Source: Shewanella oneidensis MR-1
Lineage (GTDB): Bacteria > Pseudomonadota > Gammaproteobacteria > Enterobacterales > Shewanellaceae
Direction: 5' to 3'
Assembly (NCBI RefSeq): GCF_000146165.2
Contig: NC_004347.2
Span: 3,891,029 to 3,955,028, forward strand
Length of the DNA: 64,000 nucleotides
Position numbers and translations under genes: made by a program. Below, piece by piece: positions 19,451 through 28,267 of the stretch. Numbering within the stretch: the first letter of the stretch is position 1; each line of letters begins with the position of its first letter. The notes under the pieces were generated by a model. It was not told the DNA's origin. It made no database searches and saw only the letters and a list, made by a program, of their open reading frames with translations.

Positions 19451-20440
19451 ATGGCAGGAATGCTAATGCGTGTTCTCACGTCGATGCTCATTTTGGCCGC
19501 GGTCTTATCGCTGACGGGTTGTGGCGATGATCGGCCGGAGAAAATTGAGAAGTATCAACAACTCACGGAGCAGCGTCTCACAACACTCAATACGATGCTC
19601 GATGATGGTCAAATCCGTAATGCCAATCTGCTCAAGCAATACAGCAGCTTGCTAAAACAGCAAAAGCCCGATTTAGCACCATTAGTGGATGAATTAGCCA
19701 AGGATGCAACCGCCGAAGGGCCTATGTTTTCTTCGCTCAAACGCCGCTTAGGTGATGCCAAAAATTCGGCTAACTTTACCGATCTCGACCAACAATTAGC
19801 CGAGGTAGAGAATCTCTATCAAGCGACCGATCCTAGCCTGTATAACGACATGCTATCCGATCCCGTGAACGTGATAGCGGATATGTCAGAAGGCAAACTC
19901 GCCCGCGTCAATGCAATCAGCCGTGAGGCTGCTGCCCTAGCCAATAACGCCGAGGATTTTGGTCCAGGTAGCCAACTGGTGGGTAACCCAGCCTATGGAA
20001 GTTGGCAGACAGACTCCAGCGGCATGTCATTCTGGGCTTGGTACGGCATGTATTCGATGTTTTCCAATATATTCCAGCGCCCCATTTATTACGACCGCTG
20101 GTCCGGTAACCGTGGCTATAGCTATTACAACGACGTTGGCCGCTACCGCTATACCTCGCCAAAACAAGCGCAGGCGCAGGAAAAAACCTTCGAACAGACC
20201 AAAAAACGTTTCGATTCGCAAGGAAAACGCTTCGATAGCCCCTATTCAAAATCGCGCACAGGCTCAACCTCTCTCTCCCGCGAGAGCACTAGTGCTCCAA
20301 AAGCGAATACTGCAGGTTCGAGCTCAGCGAATAAGTCGGGAGCACAATCTGACAATAAATTCCGCTCAAACTATTCTAAAGACAGCAGTTTCCGTAATTC
20401 CAGCAATCGCACTACCCGCAGTGTGCGCCGAGGCAAGTAA
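19451..20440 (+). CDS. Lipoprotein of unknown function opening the PspA/YjfL cluster
   Basis: A 329-residue protein with a lipoprotein signal: hydrophobic MLILAAVLSLTGC with the lipobox cysteine at residue 24. Residues 28-150 look helical and charged, residues 180-235 are rich in aromatic residues (WAWYGMYSMF, YYDRWSGNRGYSYYNDVGRY), and the last 90 residues are low-complexity and rich in Ser, Lys, Asn and Arg. I do not recognise the family. It is 15 bp ahead of the DUF350 gene and co-directed, so it likely belongs to that operon. The basic tail could contact an anionic partner such as lipopolysaccharide or nucleic acid; that is speculation. Confidence 0.75.
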   Translation: MAGMLMRVLTSMLILAAVLSLTGCGDDRPEKIEKYQQLTEQRLTTLNTMLDDGQIRNANLLKQYSSLLKQQKPDLAPLVDELAKDATAEGPMFSSLKRRLGDAKNSANFTDLDQQLAEVENLYQATDPSLYNDMLSDPVNVIADMSEGKLARVNAISREAAALANNAEDFGPGSQLVGNPAYGSWQTDSSGMSFWAWYGMYSMFSNIFQRPIYYDRWSGNRGYSYYNDVGRYRYTSPKQAQAQEKTFEQTKKRFDSQGKRFDSPYSKSRTGSTSLSRESTSAPKANTAGSSSANKSGAQSDNKFRSNYSKDSSFRNSSNRTTRSVRRGK

Positions 20441-20455
20441 CGTAAAGGATCTCCC

Positions 20456-21355
20456 ATGACACTATTTCAGGATTTCGGTATCACACCAGAGTTAATCACT
20501 ATACTCGCAATCGACCTCACGATTGCGGTTATCTTATTGACATTAATGCGTTATTTACAAGGATGGAGCATTAGGGTCAACAGCAGCAAAGAACTGGCTG
20601 AACGCGATAACTTTGCCTTTGGGATCAGTACTGCTGGCGCTGTTGCCGCGTTAGGCATTGTGCTCACAGGCGCCATCACAGGCGCTGCAGCGCCCTCCTA
20701 TTTAACCGAAGCGATAGGCATGAGCGCCTATGGGTTATTTGGTTTAATACTGATCAAACTCGGACGTTTTCTACACGATAAAATCGCGTTAAATGAACTC
20801 GATAAAAACCAGCAAATTATTAAAGGGAACGTGTCCGTCGCCATTGTGGATGCAAGTGTTGCTATCGCCACCGCAATCATTATTCGCGCAGTGCTGTTAT
20901 GGGCTGAAGATTTAACAATCGATACCTTTATTGCTATCTTTAGTGCCTTTGCGATTTCACAACTCATGCTGGTGCTACTCACCCGCTTACGTGAAAAACG
21001 TTTCGCAAGTCGTAACCAAGACTCATCAATGCAGCAGGCACTCGCTCAAGGTCATACGGCTGTTGCTATTCGCCACGCCGGATTTATGATCGCCATGGCA
21101 CTCAGCTTTAATGCCGCGAGCCATTTTATCCTTTTCAATCCAACGGCCTATGTCACTAACATCATTGGTTGGTTGGTGTTTTCAATCATTATGCTAGTCG
21201 TGCTGACACTGTTACTGTTTGTGATTAAAAAGCTGGTTTTAGCACGGATCAATTTAGCGGATGAAGTCGAAAGACAGCACAATATTGGTATTGCTGCCGT
21301 GGAAATGGCCATCAGTATTGCAATCGCACTTATCCTCACGGCCCTAATGGCGTAA
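20456..21355 (+). CDS. DUF350 / YjfL-family membrane protein (double)
   Basis: A 299-residue inner-membrane protein with about eight hydrophobic segments in two halves, each resembling one DUF350 unit; the first has FAFGISTAGAVAALGIVLTG and the second TAVAIRHAGFMIAMALSF. E. coli YjfL is a single unit of this family, of unknown function, and is found with yjfI, yjfJ (pspA-like) and yjfK, as here. The ATG has an AAGGATCTCCC ribosome region. It is 4 bp ahead of the aminopropyltransferase-like gene, so the two are probably translated together. Confidence 0.85.
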   Translation: MTLFQDFGITPELITILAIDLTIAVILLTLMRYLQGWSIRVNSSKELAERDNFAFGISTAGAVAALGIVLTGAITGAAAPSYLTEAIGMSAYGLFGLILIKLGRFLHDKIALNELDKNQQIIKGNVSVAIVDASVAIATAIIIRAVLLWAEDLTIDTFIAIFSAFAISQLMLVLLTRLREKRFASRNQDSSMQQALAQGHTAVAIRHAGFMIAMALSFNAASHFILFNPTAYVTNIIGWLVFSIIMLVVLTLLLFVIKKLVLARINLADEVERQHNIGIAAVEMAISIAIALILTALMA

Positions 21356-21359
21356 ACGA

Positions 21360-23084
21360 ATGCACGAGTCACAATTAACCACTTCGGCGGCTAAACCTAG
21401 CCGCCTAGGCTGGTTCGATGATGTCCTATTACTGGGCATAATGGCCGTACTCGCCGGGTGCGGTCTTATCTACGAATATCTATTATCCCACTATGCAGGC
21501 CGGATCTTAGGCGCACTTGAGGCTGCCATCTATACCATGATCGGTCTGATGATCGTCTCCATGGGGCTTGGTGCCTTTGCCGCGCGTAAAATTAAGGATG
21601 CGTTTACCGGCTTTGTGGTGCTCGAACTCACCGTCGCGCTGTGTGGCTCACTCGCGATTTTGATCACCGCAGCAGTGATAGGTTTTGGCCAACAATTGCC
21701 GATGCTCATCGCCAGCACCTTGGGCTTGCCACCGGATCAACTGCCCGAAGGTGGGATGATTGGCACGCTACAAAAGCTTAGCGAATATCTACCTTATTTT
21801 TGGGGCGTGCTATTGGGCTTGATGATCGGCATGGAAATTCCACTGATCGCCAGGGTAAGACAATCCCTTTCAGATGAACACTTACTCCACAATGCGGGCA
21901 CAATTTACGGCGCAGACTATATAGGCGCAGGCATTGGCGCAGCTATTTGGGTCGGCTTTATGCTGGCTATTGATATTCAACTAGCAGCAGCGCTCACCGC
22001 CAGCTTTAACTTGCTAGCAGGGTTTGTGTTTATCTGGCGCTTTTGGCAGAAGATCCAAAGACCTAAATTACTGTTAGCGGCCCACTTAGTCGTCACTGGT
22101 GTATTGCTGCTACTCGCCATTCAAGGGCCAAGCTGGGAGCAACAGTTCAACAATCTGCTTTATAAAGATAAGGTGGTTTATGCCAAGGCAACACGTTTTC
22201 AACAGCTGACCTTTACTGAGCGCCTACGCGGCAATGGCCTATCCCCCGTATACGCCTTGTATATCAATGGTCGTTTACAATTTTCAAGTAGCGATGAACA
22301 TATTTACCATGCGTTTTTAGTTCACCCAACACTTGCGGCTAGCGCTCGTCATAACAAGGTATTAATCATTGGCGGCGGTGATGGACTGGGCCTAAAACAA
22401 GTATTACGCTGGGAGCCTGAGCAAGTGACCCTACTCGACCTTGATGCGGCGCTGGTGCAACTGTTTAAATCCCCCGATCCTGATATGCCTGAGCGTTTAA
22501 GCCAGGCCCTGCTATCACTTAATGGCAATGCGTTTAACGATCCTCGTGTAACGGTAATCCATGATGATGCCTTTAATGGAGTCGATAAGCTGATTGCTAA
22601 AGGGGATAAATATGATGCCATTATTGTGGATTTACCCGATCCCAGCCATCCGGATCTGAATAAGCTCTACTCGGATTATTTCTATCGCAAACTGAAGGAA
22701 CTAATCAGTAATGATGGCGCTCTGACAGTACAGTCAACGTCACCCTATCATGCGCAAAAAGCTTTTATTTCAGTAGCAAAAACCTTGGCATTGGCGGGAT
22801 TTGATGTAAAACAATATCACCATAATGTCCCTAGTTTTGGCGAATGGGGTTGGAGTATCGCCACCTTAGATGGCAAGGATGCTCAACATCGTTTGGCACA
22901 GCTGACAAAGCTGCCTATTGCGGATGACTGGCTAACCTTAGGTTTAGTTAAAGGCGCGTTTGAATTTCCTGCCAATTTTTATCAGGATGCGACCAATATT
23001 AAGCCTAATGAGCTGGGGTCATTACAGTTGTACCATTATCATCAACAGGCTTGGTCCGAAACCCAAGGACTGGATCTTTTTTAA
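21360..23084 (+). CDS. Membrane-anchored spermidine-synthase-like protein
   Basis: A 574-residue protein in two parts. Residues 18-250 contain about seven hydrophobic segments (LLLGIMAVLAGCGLIYEYLL and onward). Residues 270-560 form a spermidine-synthase-type Rossmann domain: GGGDGLGLKQVLR binds the propylamine donor nucleotide, LLDLDAALV follows, and IIVDLPDPSHPDLNKLYS is the catalytic Asp region. Soluble spermidine synthases move an aminopropyl group from decarboxylated S-adenosylmethionine to putrescine. The membrane part suggests that a membrane-near amine or protein is modified. It overlaps none of its neighbours but is tightly spaced with the DUF350 gene. Confidence 0.85.
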   Translation: MHESQLTTSAAKPSRLGWFDDVLLLGIMAVLAGCGLIYEYLLSHYAGRILGALEAAIYTMIGLMIVSMGLGAFAARKIKDAFTGFVVLELTVALCGSLAILITAAVIGFGQQLPMLIASTLGLPPDQLPEGGMIGTLQKLSEYLPYFWGVLLGLMIGMEIPLIARVRQSLSDEHLLHNAGTIYGADYIGAGIGAAIWVGFMLAIDIQLAAALTASFNLLAGFVFIWRFWQKIQRPKLLLAAHLVVTGVLLLLAIQGPSWEQQFNNLLYKDKVVYAKATRFQQLTFTERLRGNGLSPVYALYINGRLQFSSSDEHIYHAFLVHPTLAASARHNKVLIIGGGDGLGLKQVLRWEPEQVTLLDLDAALVQLFKSPDPDMPERLSQALLSLNGNAFNDPRVTVIHDDAFNGVDKLIAKGDKYDAIIVDLPDPSHPDLNKLYSDYFYRKLKELISNDGALTVQSTSPYHAQKAFISVAKTLALAGFDVKQYHHNVPSFGEWGWSIATLDGKDAQHRLAQLTKLPIADDWLTLGLVKGAFEFPANFYQDATNIKPNELGSLQLYHYHQQAWSETQGLDLF

Positions 23085-23100
23085 CGGATAAAGATAGTGC

Positions 23101-23151
23101 TTGACATATTATGTCTCAGTGCTATCTTTGAACACAGACATAATATGTCAA
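23101..23151 (+). promoter_or_regulatory. Internal promoter of the pspA-type cluster flanked by two GACATAWTATGTC palindromes
   Basis: TTGACATATTATGTCT at 23101-23116 and its exact reverse complement at 23136-23151 bracket a promoter-like pair: TTGACA (23101-23106) and TATCTT (23123-23128), 16 bp apart. The first palindrome overlaps the -35 region and the second lies just past the -10 region, with centres 34 bp apart. That is the geometry of a repressed promoter. The two arms could also pair as one hairpin in RNA. A ribosome site for the next gene follows directly. Confidence 0.6.
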
Positions 23152-23162
23152 TAAGGACAAAT

Positions 23163-23576
23163 ATGAATATCCATACTCTTGCTAATCACCTCAACAGCCT
23201 TGGCAATAACAGCCAAACTGGCTTCCAATTCGATTGTTATCCAATTGATGGTGAAGTCGAAGTGTTGCAAGTGAATGTGGTCGGCCGTGAAGAAATCCCG
23301 GTATTTGTATCGGTTACGGACAACCAAATTCTCTGCATCAGCTACCTCTGGGGCGAAAACGAAGTAAACCAAGAACGTCGCAGTGAAATGTTTGAAACCA
23401 TGCTCGAATTAAACATTCCAATGCCGCTGTCAGCCTTTGCCAAGATTGATGACAAATATGTGGTTTACGGCGCGCTGTCTTTGCAATCTAGCATGCTCGA
23501 AATCGAGCAAGAGCTAGCAGTATTATCTGATAACTGCTTAGAAGTTATCGATGAAATGGTCGACTATCTGAAATAA
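23163..23576 (+). CDS. DUF2170 / YjfI-family protein
   Basis: A 137-residue acidic cytoplasmic protein of the DUF2170 family (E. coli YjfI). Visible blocks are NIHTLANHLNSLGN, GEVEVLQVNVVGREEIPVFV and NIPMPLSAFAKIDDKYVVYG. I start it at the ATG at 23163, which has AAGGA 5 bases before it; the longer frame from 23097 runs through the promoter. Its function is unknown. It is always reported beside a PspA-like gene, and here that gene starts 11 bp after its stop, so it probably acts with PspA. Confidence 0.88.
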   Translation: MNIHTLANHLNSLGNNSQTGFQFDCYPIDGEVEVLQVNVVGREEIPVFVSVTDNQILCISYLWGENEVNQERRSEMFETMLELNIPMPLSAFAKIDDKYVVYGALSLQSSMLEIEQELAVLSDNCLEVIDEMVDYLK

Positions 23577-23587
23577 GGAGCCACAAC

Positions 23588-24277
23588 ATGGGCATTCTGA
23601 ATAAAATTTTAACAGCGTTTCGCGGTGGTGCCACCGAAGTTGGCCAAAGCATCGTAGACGCAAACTCAACCCGAATTTTCGAACAGGAAATCCGTGACGC
23701 TGAGAAACATTTAACCAACGCCAAGCGCGAACTGACTGATGTGATGGCCAAAGAAATGCAAGCCAGTCGCGAAGTTGACCGCTTAAAGCGTTCAATTGCA
23801 GAGCACGAAGGTTATGTAACCCAAGCTTTAGATAAAGGCAATGAAGCTTTAGCGATTGAAGTTGCGGAAAAAATTGCTCAATTAGAGCAAGAACTGGCAG
23901 AGCAACAAACCGCAAATGATAGCTTCAGCGCCCATGCTCTGCGCTTGAAAGATTTGGTGAAGAAAACCGAGCGTCAACTGTCTGATTATCAACGTCAGTT
24001 AAGCATGGTTAAAACCACCGAAAGCGTGCAAAAAGCTACAGCAACGATTACCGATTCTTTTGCGTCAAGCAACTCTAAACTGCTGAATGCGAAAGATTCA
24101 TTAGAGCGTATCAAGGCTCGTCAGCAACAGTTTGACGACAGACTGAAAGCCGCTGAAACCTTAGCCGAAGAAGGCAGTGATAAATCATTGCAGGCTAAGT
24201 TAGCCGAAGCGGGTATCGGTGAGCAAAAATCGAATGCTAACGCTGTGCTTGAGCGTATCAAGGCACGTAAAAGCTAA
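23588..24277 (+). CDS. PspA/IM30-family membrane-protecting protein (YjfJ type)
   Basis: A 229-residue, almost fully helical coiled-coil protein of the PspA/Vipp1 family. The N terminus (MGILNKILTAFRGGATEVGQ) can form an amphipathic helix, and the body is charged heptad-like sequence. Family members polymerise on damaged inner membranes and reduce proton leakage. A strong ribosome site (AAGGAG) precedes the ATG. It shows no sign of the classical pspF-pspABC arrangement; its neighbours are YjfI, YjfK and YjfL homologues. A terminator-like stem follows it. Confidence 0.9.
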   Translation: MGILNKILTAFRGGATEVGQSIVDANSTRIFEQEIRDAEKHLTNAKRELTDVMAKEMQASREVDRLKRSIAEHEGYVTQALDKGNEALAIEVAEKIAQLEQELAEQQTANDSFSAHALRLKDLVKKTERQLSDYQRQLSMVKTTESVQKATATITDSFASSNSKLLNAKDSLERIKARQQQFDDRLKAAETLAEEGSDKSLQAKLAEAGIGEQKSNANAVLERIKARKS

Positions 24278-24294
24278 TTTATGATTGACCAAAC

Positions 24295-24342
24295 GCCGAG
24301 TACCAATGGGACCATCACCCCCTATTGTGCTCGGCTTTTTTA
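24295..24342 (+). terminator. Terminator-like stem after the PspA-family gene
   Basis: GCCGAG and CTCGGC, with partial pairing between (CAATGGG with CCCTATTG), are followed by TTTTTTATTTT. It may attenuate read-through into the yjfK gene. Confidence 0.7.
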
Positions 24343-24424
24343 TTTTAGGTACACCAACATTCACATCAATCCAAACTAACTCATGGGTTAGTTCAGGACA
24401 ATGGCGCACTGCTTAGGAGCGAAT

Positions 24425-25078
24425 ATGGGATTTTTTAACAGTATTTTTGGCAAAAAAACGCCGCCAGCGCGTGAACTCAACCATCCCTCTGCGCTCAAAG
24501 TGGGCGATATGATCTCCATCGACAATAGCTTTGCATTACCGCCACAGTTGCGCGGGCAGCAACTAAAAGTTGAAGCCGTCAATACCTATGAGTTTGAACG
24601 CAACCAGCAGAGTGAATGGGTGCTCAAAGGACACGGTAACGACACCTTGTTTTTGAGCATTGAAGAAGACGATGAAACCTATCTCGCCTTTTCCCTTAAA
24701 ATTACCCGCGCCCAGGTTGAGCAGATATTCGACCTAGAGCAATTTAGCACTCTATTTGATGAACCTGGCCACGCCGAACTTACCACGCAAGAGTTATCGC
24801 CAGCGTTAGCGGAACAACTCGAGCAATGGTTGGGCAAGCAATACCACCAAGTGAGTTTTGCGCTCTTTGGATACTTCCACCGTGAAGATTATCGAGGACT
24901 AAAACCACCGCAGGATGCTAATGGTGCAACCGGTGAGCCCTTCGAATATTATTTACTGCTCGATGAGGACGAAAGTCGCGCTGTGGAAGTTGAAGTATAT
25001 GAAGGGGGCGATACGGATGTAGTACTCACCTTATACCGCCCACTTACGGATATTCGCGATTACTGGCCTGGTCAATAA
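24425..25078 (+). CDS. DUF2491 / YjfK-family protein
   Basis: A 217-residue protein of the DUF2491 family (E. coli YjfK). The ATG at 24425 has TTAGGAGC before it. It opens with MGFFNSIFGKK, resembling the amphipathic start of its PspA-like neighbour, and has a beta-rich middle (DETYLAFSLKITRAQVEQIF) and a conserved tail ending in LTDIRDYWPG. Its function is unknown. Its constant company with YjfI, YjfJ and YjfL suggests a shared membrane-stress role. Confidence 0.86.
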   Translation: MGFFNSIFGKKTPPARELNHPSALKVGDMISIDNSFALPPQLRGQQLKVEAVNTYEFERNQQSEWVLKGHGNDTLFLSIEEDDETYLAFSLKITRAQVEQIFDLEQFSTLFDEPGHAELTTQELSPALAEQLEQWLGKQYHQVSFALFGYFHREDYRGLKPPQDANGATGEPFEYYLLLDEDESRAVEVEVYEGGDTDVVLTLYRPLTDIRDYWPGQ

Positions 25079-25185
25079 AGTTTGACATAAGATAAAGTGC
25101 GCGACTCGCACTTTATCTTTTAAGCCATTACAATCCCAATAGAATTCGCTCGAATTATGCGGTTGATAGCAACAGGTAAAACCTA

Positions 25186-25515
25186 ATGAGTAAAACGAAA
25201 CACCCTCTCCCAGAGCAATGGCAGAAGAACCAAGAAGCCGCAAAGGCAACTCAAGTGGCCTTCGATCTCGATGAAAAGTTTCAATATTCTATTCGTAAAG
25301 CCGCGCTTGATGCGGGTGTAAGCCCCTCAGATCAGATCCGTACCATTTTGGGATTGAGTGTTTCAAGACGTCCCACACGCCCCCGCTTAACAGTGTCACT
25401 TAACGCCGATGACTATGTGCAACTTGCTGAAAAATATGACTTAAATGCCGACGCCCAGCTTGAAATTAAGCGTCGAGTCCTTGAAGACCTCGTGCGTTTT
25501 GTTGCTGAGGATTAA
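25186..25515 (+). CDS. Small protein with two ribbon-helix-helix-like segments
   Basis: A 109-residue basic protein. Residues 22-58 (TQVAFDLDEKFQYSIRKAAL then DAGVSPSDQIRTILGL) and residues 66-105 (RLTVSLNADDYVQLAEKY then a second helix) each look like a strand followed by two helices, the ribbon-helix-helix layout. If so it would bind DNA, and the palindromes in this cluster are obvious candidates. I do not know a named family for it. It is about 107 bp after the yjfK gene and before the ion channel, in the same direction. Confidence 0.6.
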   Translation: MSKTKHPLPEQWQKNQEAAKATQVAFDLDEKFQYSIRKAALDAGVSPSDQIRTILGLSVSRRPTRPRLTVSLNADDYVQLAEKYDLNADAQLEIKRRVLEDLVRFVAED

Positions 25516-25653
25516 TTTTTTATTGGTGTCATTCAGCATTGAAATCAGTATTCAATGGTTCGAGTATTTTAAGTCGGGCGATTAATCACAAAGTTAATTT
25601 ACTCATAGCGTAAACTCTTTTACCTTATACATTCGCCTTAAAACACAGGGATC

Positions 25654-26487
25654 ATGTTAGGCATGACAGATAAAACCCCTTGGTCACTTCGCTCTGTAGG
25701 TAACCCCTCTCCCATTGAAATCGCTATGATGTTGCTATCGCTGCTCTCGGTCATCATAGTGCTAGTAATGACCTTTGGACGCCTAGATAAAGAAACCTAC
25801 CGTTTGCTGTTTTTTATCGATACCACGATTTGCATGATTTTTATGGTCAATTTTTTTGCTGGCCTATTCCGAGCCCGGGACAAACTCTTTTACCTGCGCC
25901 ACCATTGGATCGACTTCATCGCCAGTATTCCTGCCATTGAGGCGCTACGAATCGCTAGGGTATTTCAAATTCTGCGGGTAATTCGTTTAATCCGCATGAG
26001 CCGCTCTTTCCTTATTCCCTTGATAAAACAGCGCAAACAAGCGACGCTCGCCAGCTTATTGGTGGCGATGGTGACGATTTTAACCTTCGCTTCTATCATC
26101 ATTTTGATTATTGAAAGCGGCACTGAAGGGGCCAATATCCAAACCGCGGAGCAGGCCATTTGGTGGGCATTAGTCACCATTTCAACCGTAGGTTATGGCG
26201 ATTTCTACCCAGTCAGCACTGCGGGGCATATTGTAGGTGGAATCGTGATTGTGAGCGGTGTGAGCTTTTTCGGGGTGATTTCGGGGTATATGGCTTCCGT
26301 GTTTGTCGCACCAGACGAAAGCGAACGCCAAGAGCGCCAAGATGCCCATAAGGCCGAAATCAAGTCAGAACTCGAGCTTGCCCTTGCCAGAATGGAAGAA
26401 AACCAGCGGCAAATGGAGCTCAATCAGGCACAGATGCTGACCAAAATAGCTGAATTAAAACAAGCACTCGAAGATAAAAAAGGTTAG
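25654..26487 (+). CDS. Voltage-gated-type potassium channel protein
   Basis: A 277-residue six-segment ion channel. Residues 22-130 hold a voltage-sensor-like unit with a charged fourth segment (RIARVFQILRVIRLIRMSR). Residues 135-210 hold the pore, with the K+ selectivity filter TVGYGD. The last 60 residues form a charged coiled coil (ERQERQDAHKAEIKSELE and onward) that may tetramerise. The ATG has CAGGG before it; a second ATG lies three codons in. It is the last gene of the co-directed PspA-type cluster, and linkage to membrane stress is inferred from that. Confidence 0.88.
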   Translation: MLGMTDKTPWSLRSVGNPSPIEIAMMLLSLLSVIIVLVMTFGRLDKETYRLLFFIDTTICMIFMVNFFAGLFRARDKLFYLRHHWIDFIASIPAIEALRIARVFQILRVIRLIRMSRSFLIPLIKQRKQATLASLLVAMVTILTFASIIILIIESGTEGANIQTAEQAIWWALVTISTVGYGDFYPVSTAGHIVGGIVIVSGVSFFGVISGYMASVFVAPDESERQERQDAHKAEIKSELELALARMEENQRQMELNQAQMLTKIAELKQALEDKKG

Positions 26488-26509
26488 GAGCTCACCGAAC
26501 TCCTAACCT
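26477..26509 (-). terminator. Terminator of the CYTH triphosphatase gene
   Basis: AGGTTAGGAG and CTCCTAACCT form a stem, followed on the reverse strand by TTTTTT. It lies between converging genes, but the T run favours the reverse-strand gene. Confidence 0.8.
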
Positions 26510-26524
26510 AATTCCGCTCGATGA

Positions 26525-28036
26525 TTACCAATAAGTGATTTGTTGAATGGCGTTTTGTCTTGAGGCTTCCATCGCAAATAACAAGCTTTGCTGCTTATCC
26601 TCCAGCCAGTCGGCTAAATCAATCCCAAGCGATTTGGCCGTAAGTGTTAATTGTTGATAACAGGCCAAGGTTCTAATGCCTAACACAAGATCATGCCATG
26701 GAGCCCTAAAGGCATCGCGAGATTTCGTCTCATATAAAAGCCCGTAAGCCTGCCCGACTTGAATGCTTTCATCGAGTAAAACCGCACACAGTAAATAATC
26801 CTCAGCAGTCATCGCTTTTTCAGCGGGCATAGCTGCAAGTATTGCTTGCCATGATGCTTCCTGCGCATTATCAGCATGTGTCAACAACCCAAGCTCCACG
26901 GCTAATGCTATTTTCCCAGCGCCAATATCCAATAAGATTGCAACAATAGCCAACTGCAATTGACCATATTCCACTTGTTGCCAGAGCGAAGTTAACCGCG
27001 CCGCCACACCCAGCGCATCAAACTGTTGCTGCAATCGTTGCATCAAGGCTTGACGGGAATCGAGTCGACTTAACAAGCCTTTTTGACTTCCTAGTAACGC
27101 GGCTAGCGCTTGGGCATCTTCGATAAACTCAAGTTGCGATTCAATCAGGCTAAATTGCTGAATCAGCCCAGCGTTAGCAAGACCAAATTGACTTAAGGTC
27201 ATGCGTAATAAACGAATACAAGTACGCATCCGCCACCAAAGGGCAATCTTAGCTTCATTATCTTGTTCTTCTGCAATCATCGCCTCAAGCAATTGCCAAC
27301 GTTCCAGTGCAGTTTCGAGCAAGACTTGGCAGGTAACGGTTAAATCCTGTTGATGGGGTTGATGCAGATTGAGATCTACCGGCACAGGAAGAGGCAAAAA
27401 CTCGAGGGCACTTAAGGTTAATGGCGTAGATTGCCCCGCGAGTCGATAGCCCCGCTGCGCCTTACTGGCTTTACCTAAACGTACCGGAATCGTGCTCACA
27501 ACTTGAGTTGCTAGCGCTAATAGCGCACTGGCATCACCACTTAACAGTTCAAATTCCAGTTCACAGAGCGCCTCATGTTGGCCATTTGCACTTATTTCGC
27601 CAATGTCTAAGGCAACCTCAACGACACTGTCTCCTACTGTCACATGCCAAGCACGGCGATAAAAATCAGTATGAAACACGCAGCCAAGCTCGGCTTGTAC
27701 GGCTGTTAAATCGGCATTTAAGGGCCAAATGCTCGTGGGGAATAGGCTTAAATCAGGGCTATCGGCTTGAATGGTGACATTATATTCGGGGCGAGAATGG
27801 ATCCCTCCAACGACTTGCCCCGCCGTTTTGATGGTTTGTTCTTTATGTCCATCGAAGCCACGAACGCGTAATCCCATGTCCCATTGACGTAATTGCAATG
27901 TGGGCGTGTCAAAATAACCATTGGTTAAACGACGTTTCCCTTGCGGTGTGGCGCCATCTAAGCTATCTAACTTATTTATCAGGGATTCTTGAAATTTAGG
28001 TAAGAAAAACAGTTTTAATTCAATCTCAGCATTCAT
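26525..28036 (-). CDS. CYTH-domain inorganic triphosphatase (YgiF type)
   Basis: A 503-residue protein. Residues 1-200 form a CYTH tunnel domain with the hallmark EIELKLF at the N terminus, MGLRVRG, IKTAG and a SRPEYN block. The remainder is a helical C-terminal region resembling a CHAD domain. E. coli YgiF hydrolyses inorganic triphosphate. I use the ATG at 28034-28036, which puts EIELK four residues from the start as in the family; a longer frame to 28066 exists. It is divergent from the PhoU-like/Pit pair, sharing a spacer that contains a Pho box. Confidence 0.85.
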   Translation of the reverse strand: MNAEIELKLFFLPKFQESLINKLDSLDGATPQGKRRLTNGYFDTPTLQLRQWDMGLRVRGFDGHKEQTIKTAGQVVGGIHSRPEYNVTIQADSPDLSLFPTSIWPLNADLTAVQAELGCVFHTDFYRRAWHVTVGDSVVEVALDIGEISANGQHEALCELEFELLSGDASALLALATQVVSTIPVRLGKASKAQRGYRLAGQSTPLTLSALEFLPLPVPVDLNLHQPHQQDLTVTCQVLLETALERWQLLEAMIAEEQDNEAKIALWWRMRTCIRLLRMTLSQFGLANAGLIQQFSLIESQLEFIEDAQALAALLGSQKGLLSRLDSRQALMQRLQQQFDALGVAARLTSLWQQVEYGQLQLAIVAILLDIGAGKIALAVELGLLTHADNAQEASWQAILAAMPAEKAMTAEDYLLCAVLLDESIQVGQAYGLLYETKSRDAFRAPWHDLVLGIRTLACYQQLTLTAKSLGIDLADWLEDKQQSLLFAMEASRQNAIQQITYW

Positions 28037-28093
28037 TACTACACCGCTCATTTTGTCATCAAACATTCATCTATGTGTCATCTTTAATTCATA

Positions 28094-28127
28094 ATGTCAC
28101 AAATTTGTCATAAAAAACCCGTAGGAT
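28094..28127 (+). promoter_or_regulatory. Candidate Pho box and -10 region ahead of the phosphate uptake genes
   Basis: ATGTCACAAATTTGTCAT has two TGTCA units (28095-28099 and 28106-28110) in 11-bp register, as in the PhoB consensus. TAGGAT at 28122-28127 is placed where the -10 of a PhoB-activated promoter would lie. Confidence 0.6.
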
Positions 28128-28267
28128 TTGGTTTTGAAGTTGGTATATAACCCGTTAGAATAAACCTGTCGTTTTTTCTGAAAAAACACAGTTTCAATAT
28201 GCGGACGCATGGGTTAACATGCGCCCGCTTTTTCCAATCATGGAACAATCTAAATAGGTAAACGGCA

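Noticed and set aside
19959..20459. 166-residue frame inside the lipoprotein gene
   Set aside because: It is an out-of-frame shadow of the low-complexity tail of the lipoprotein.
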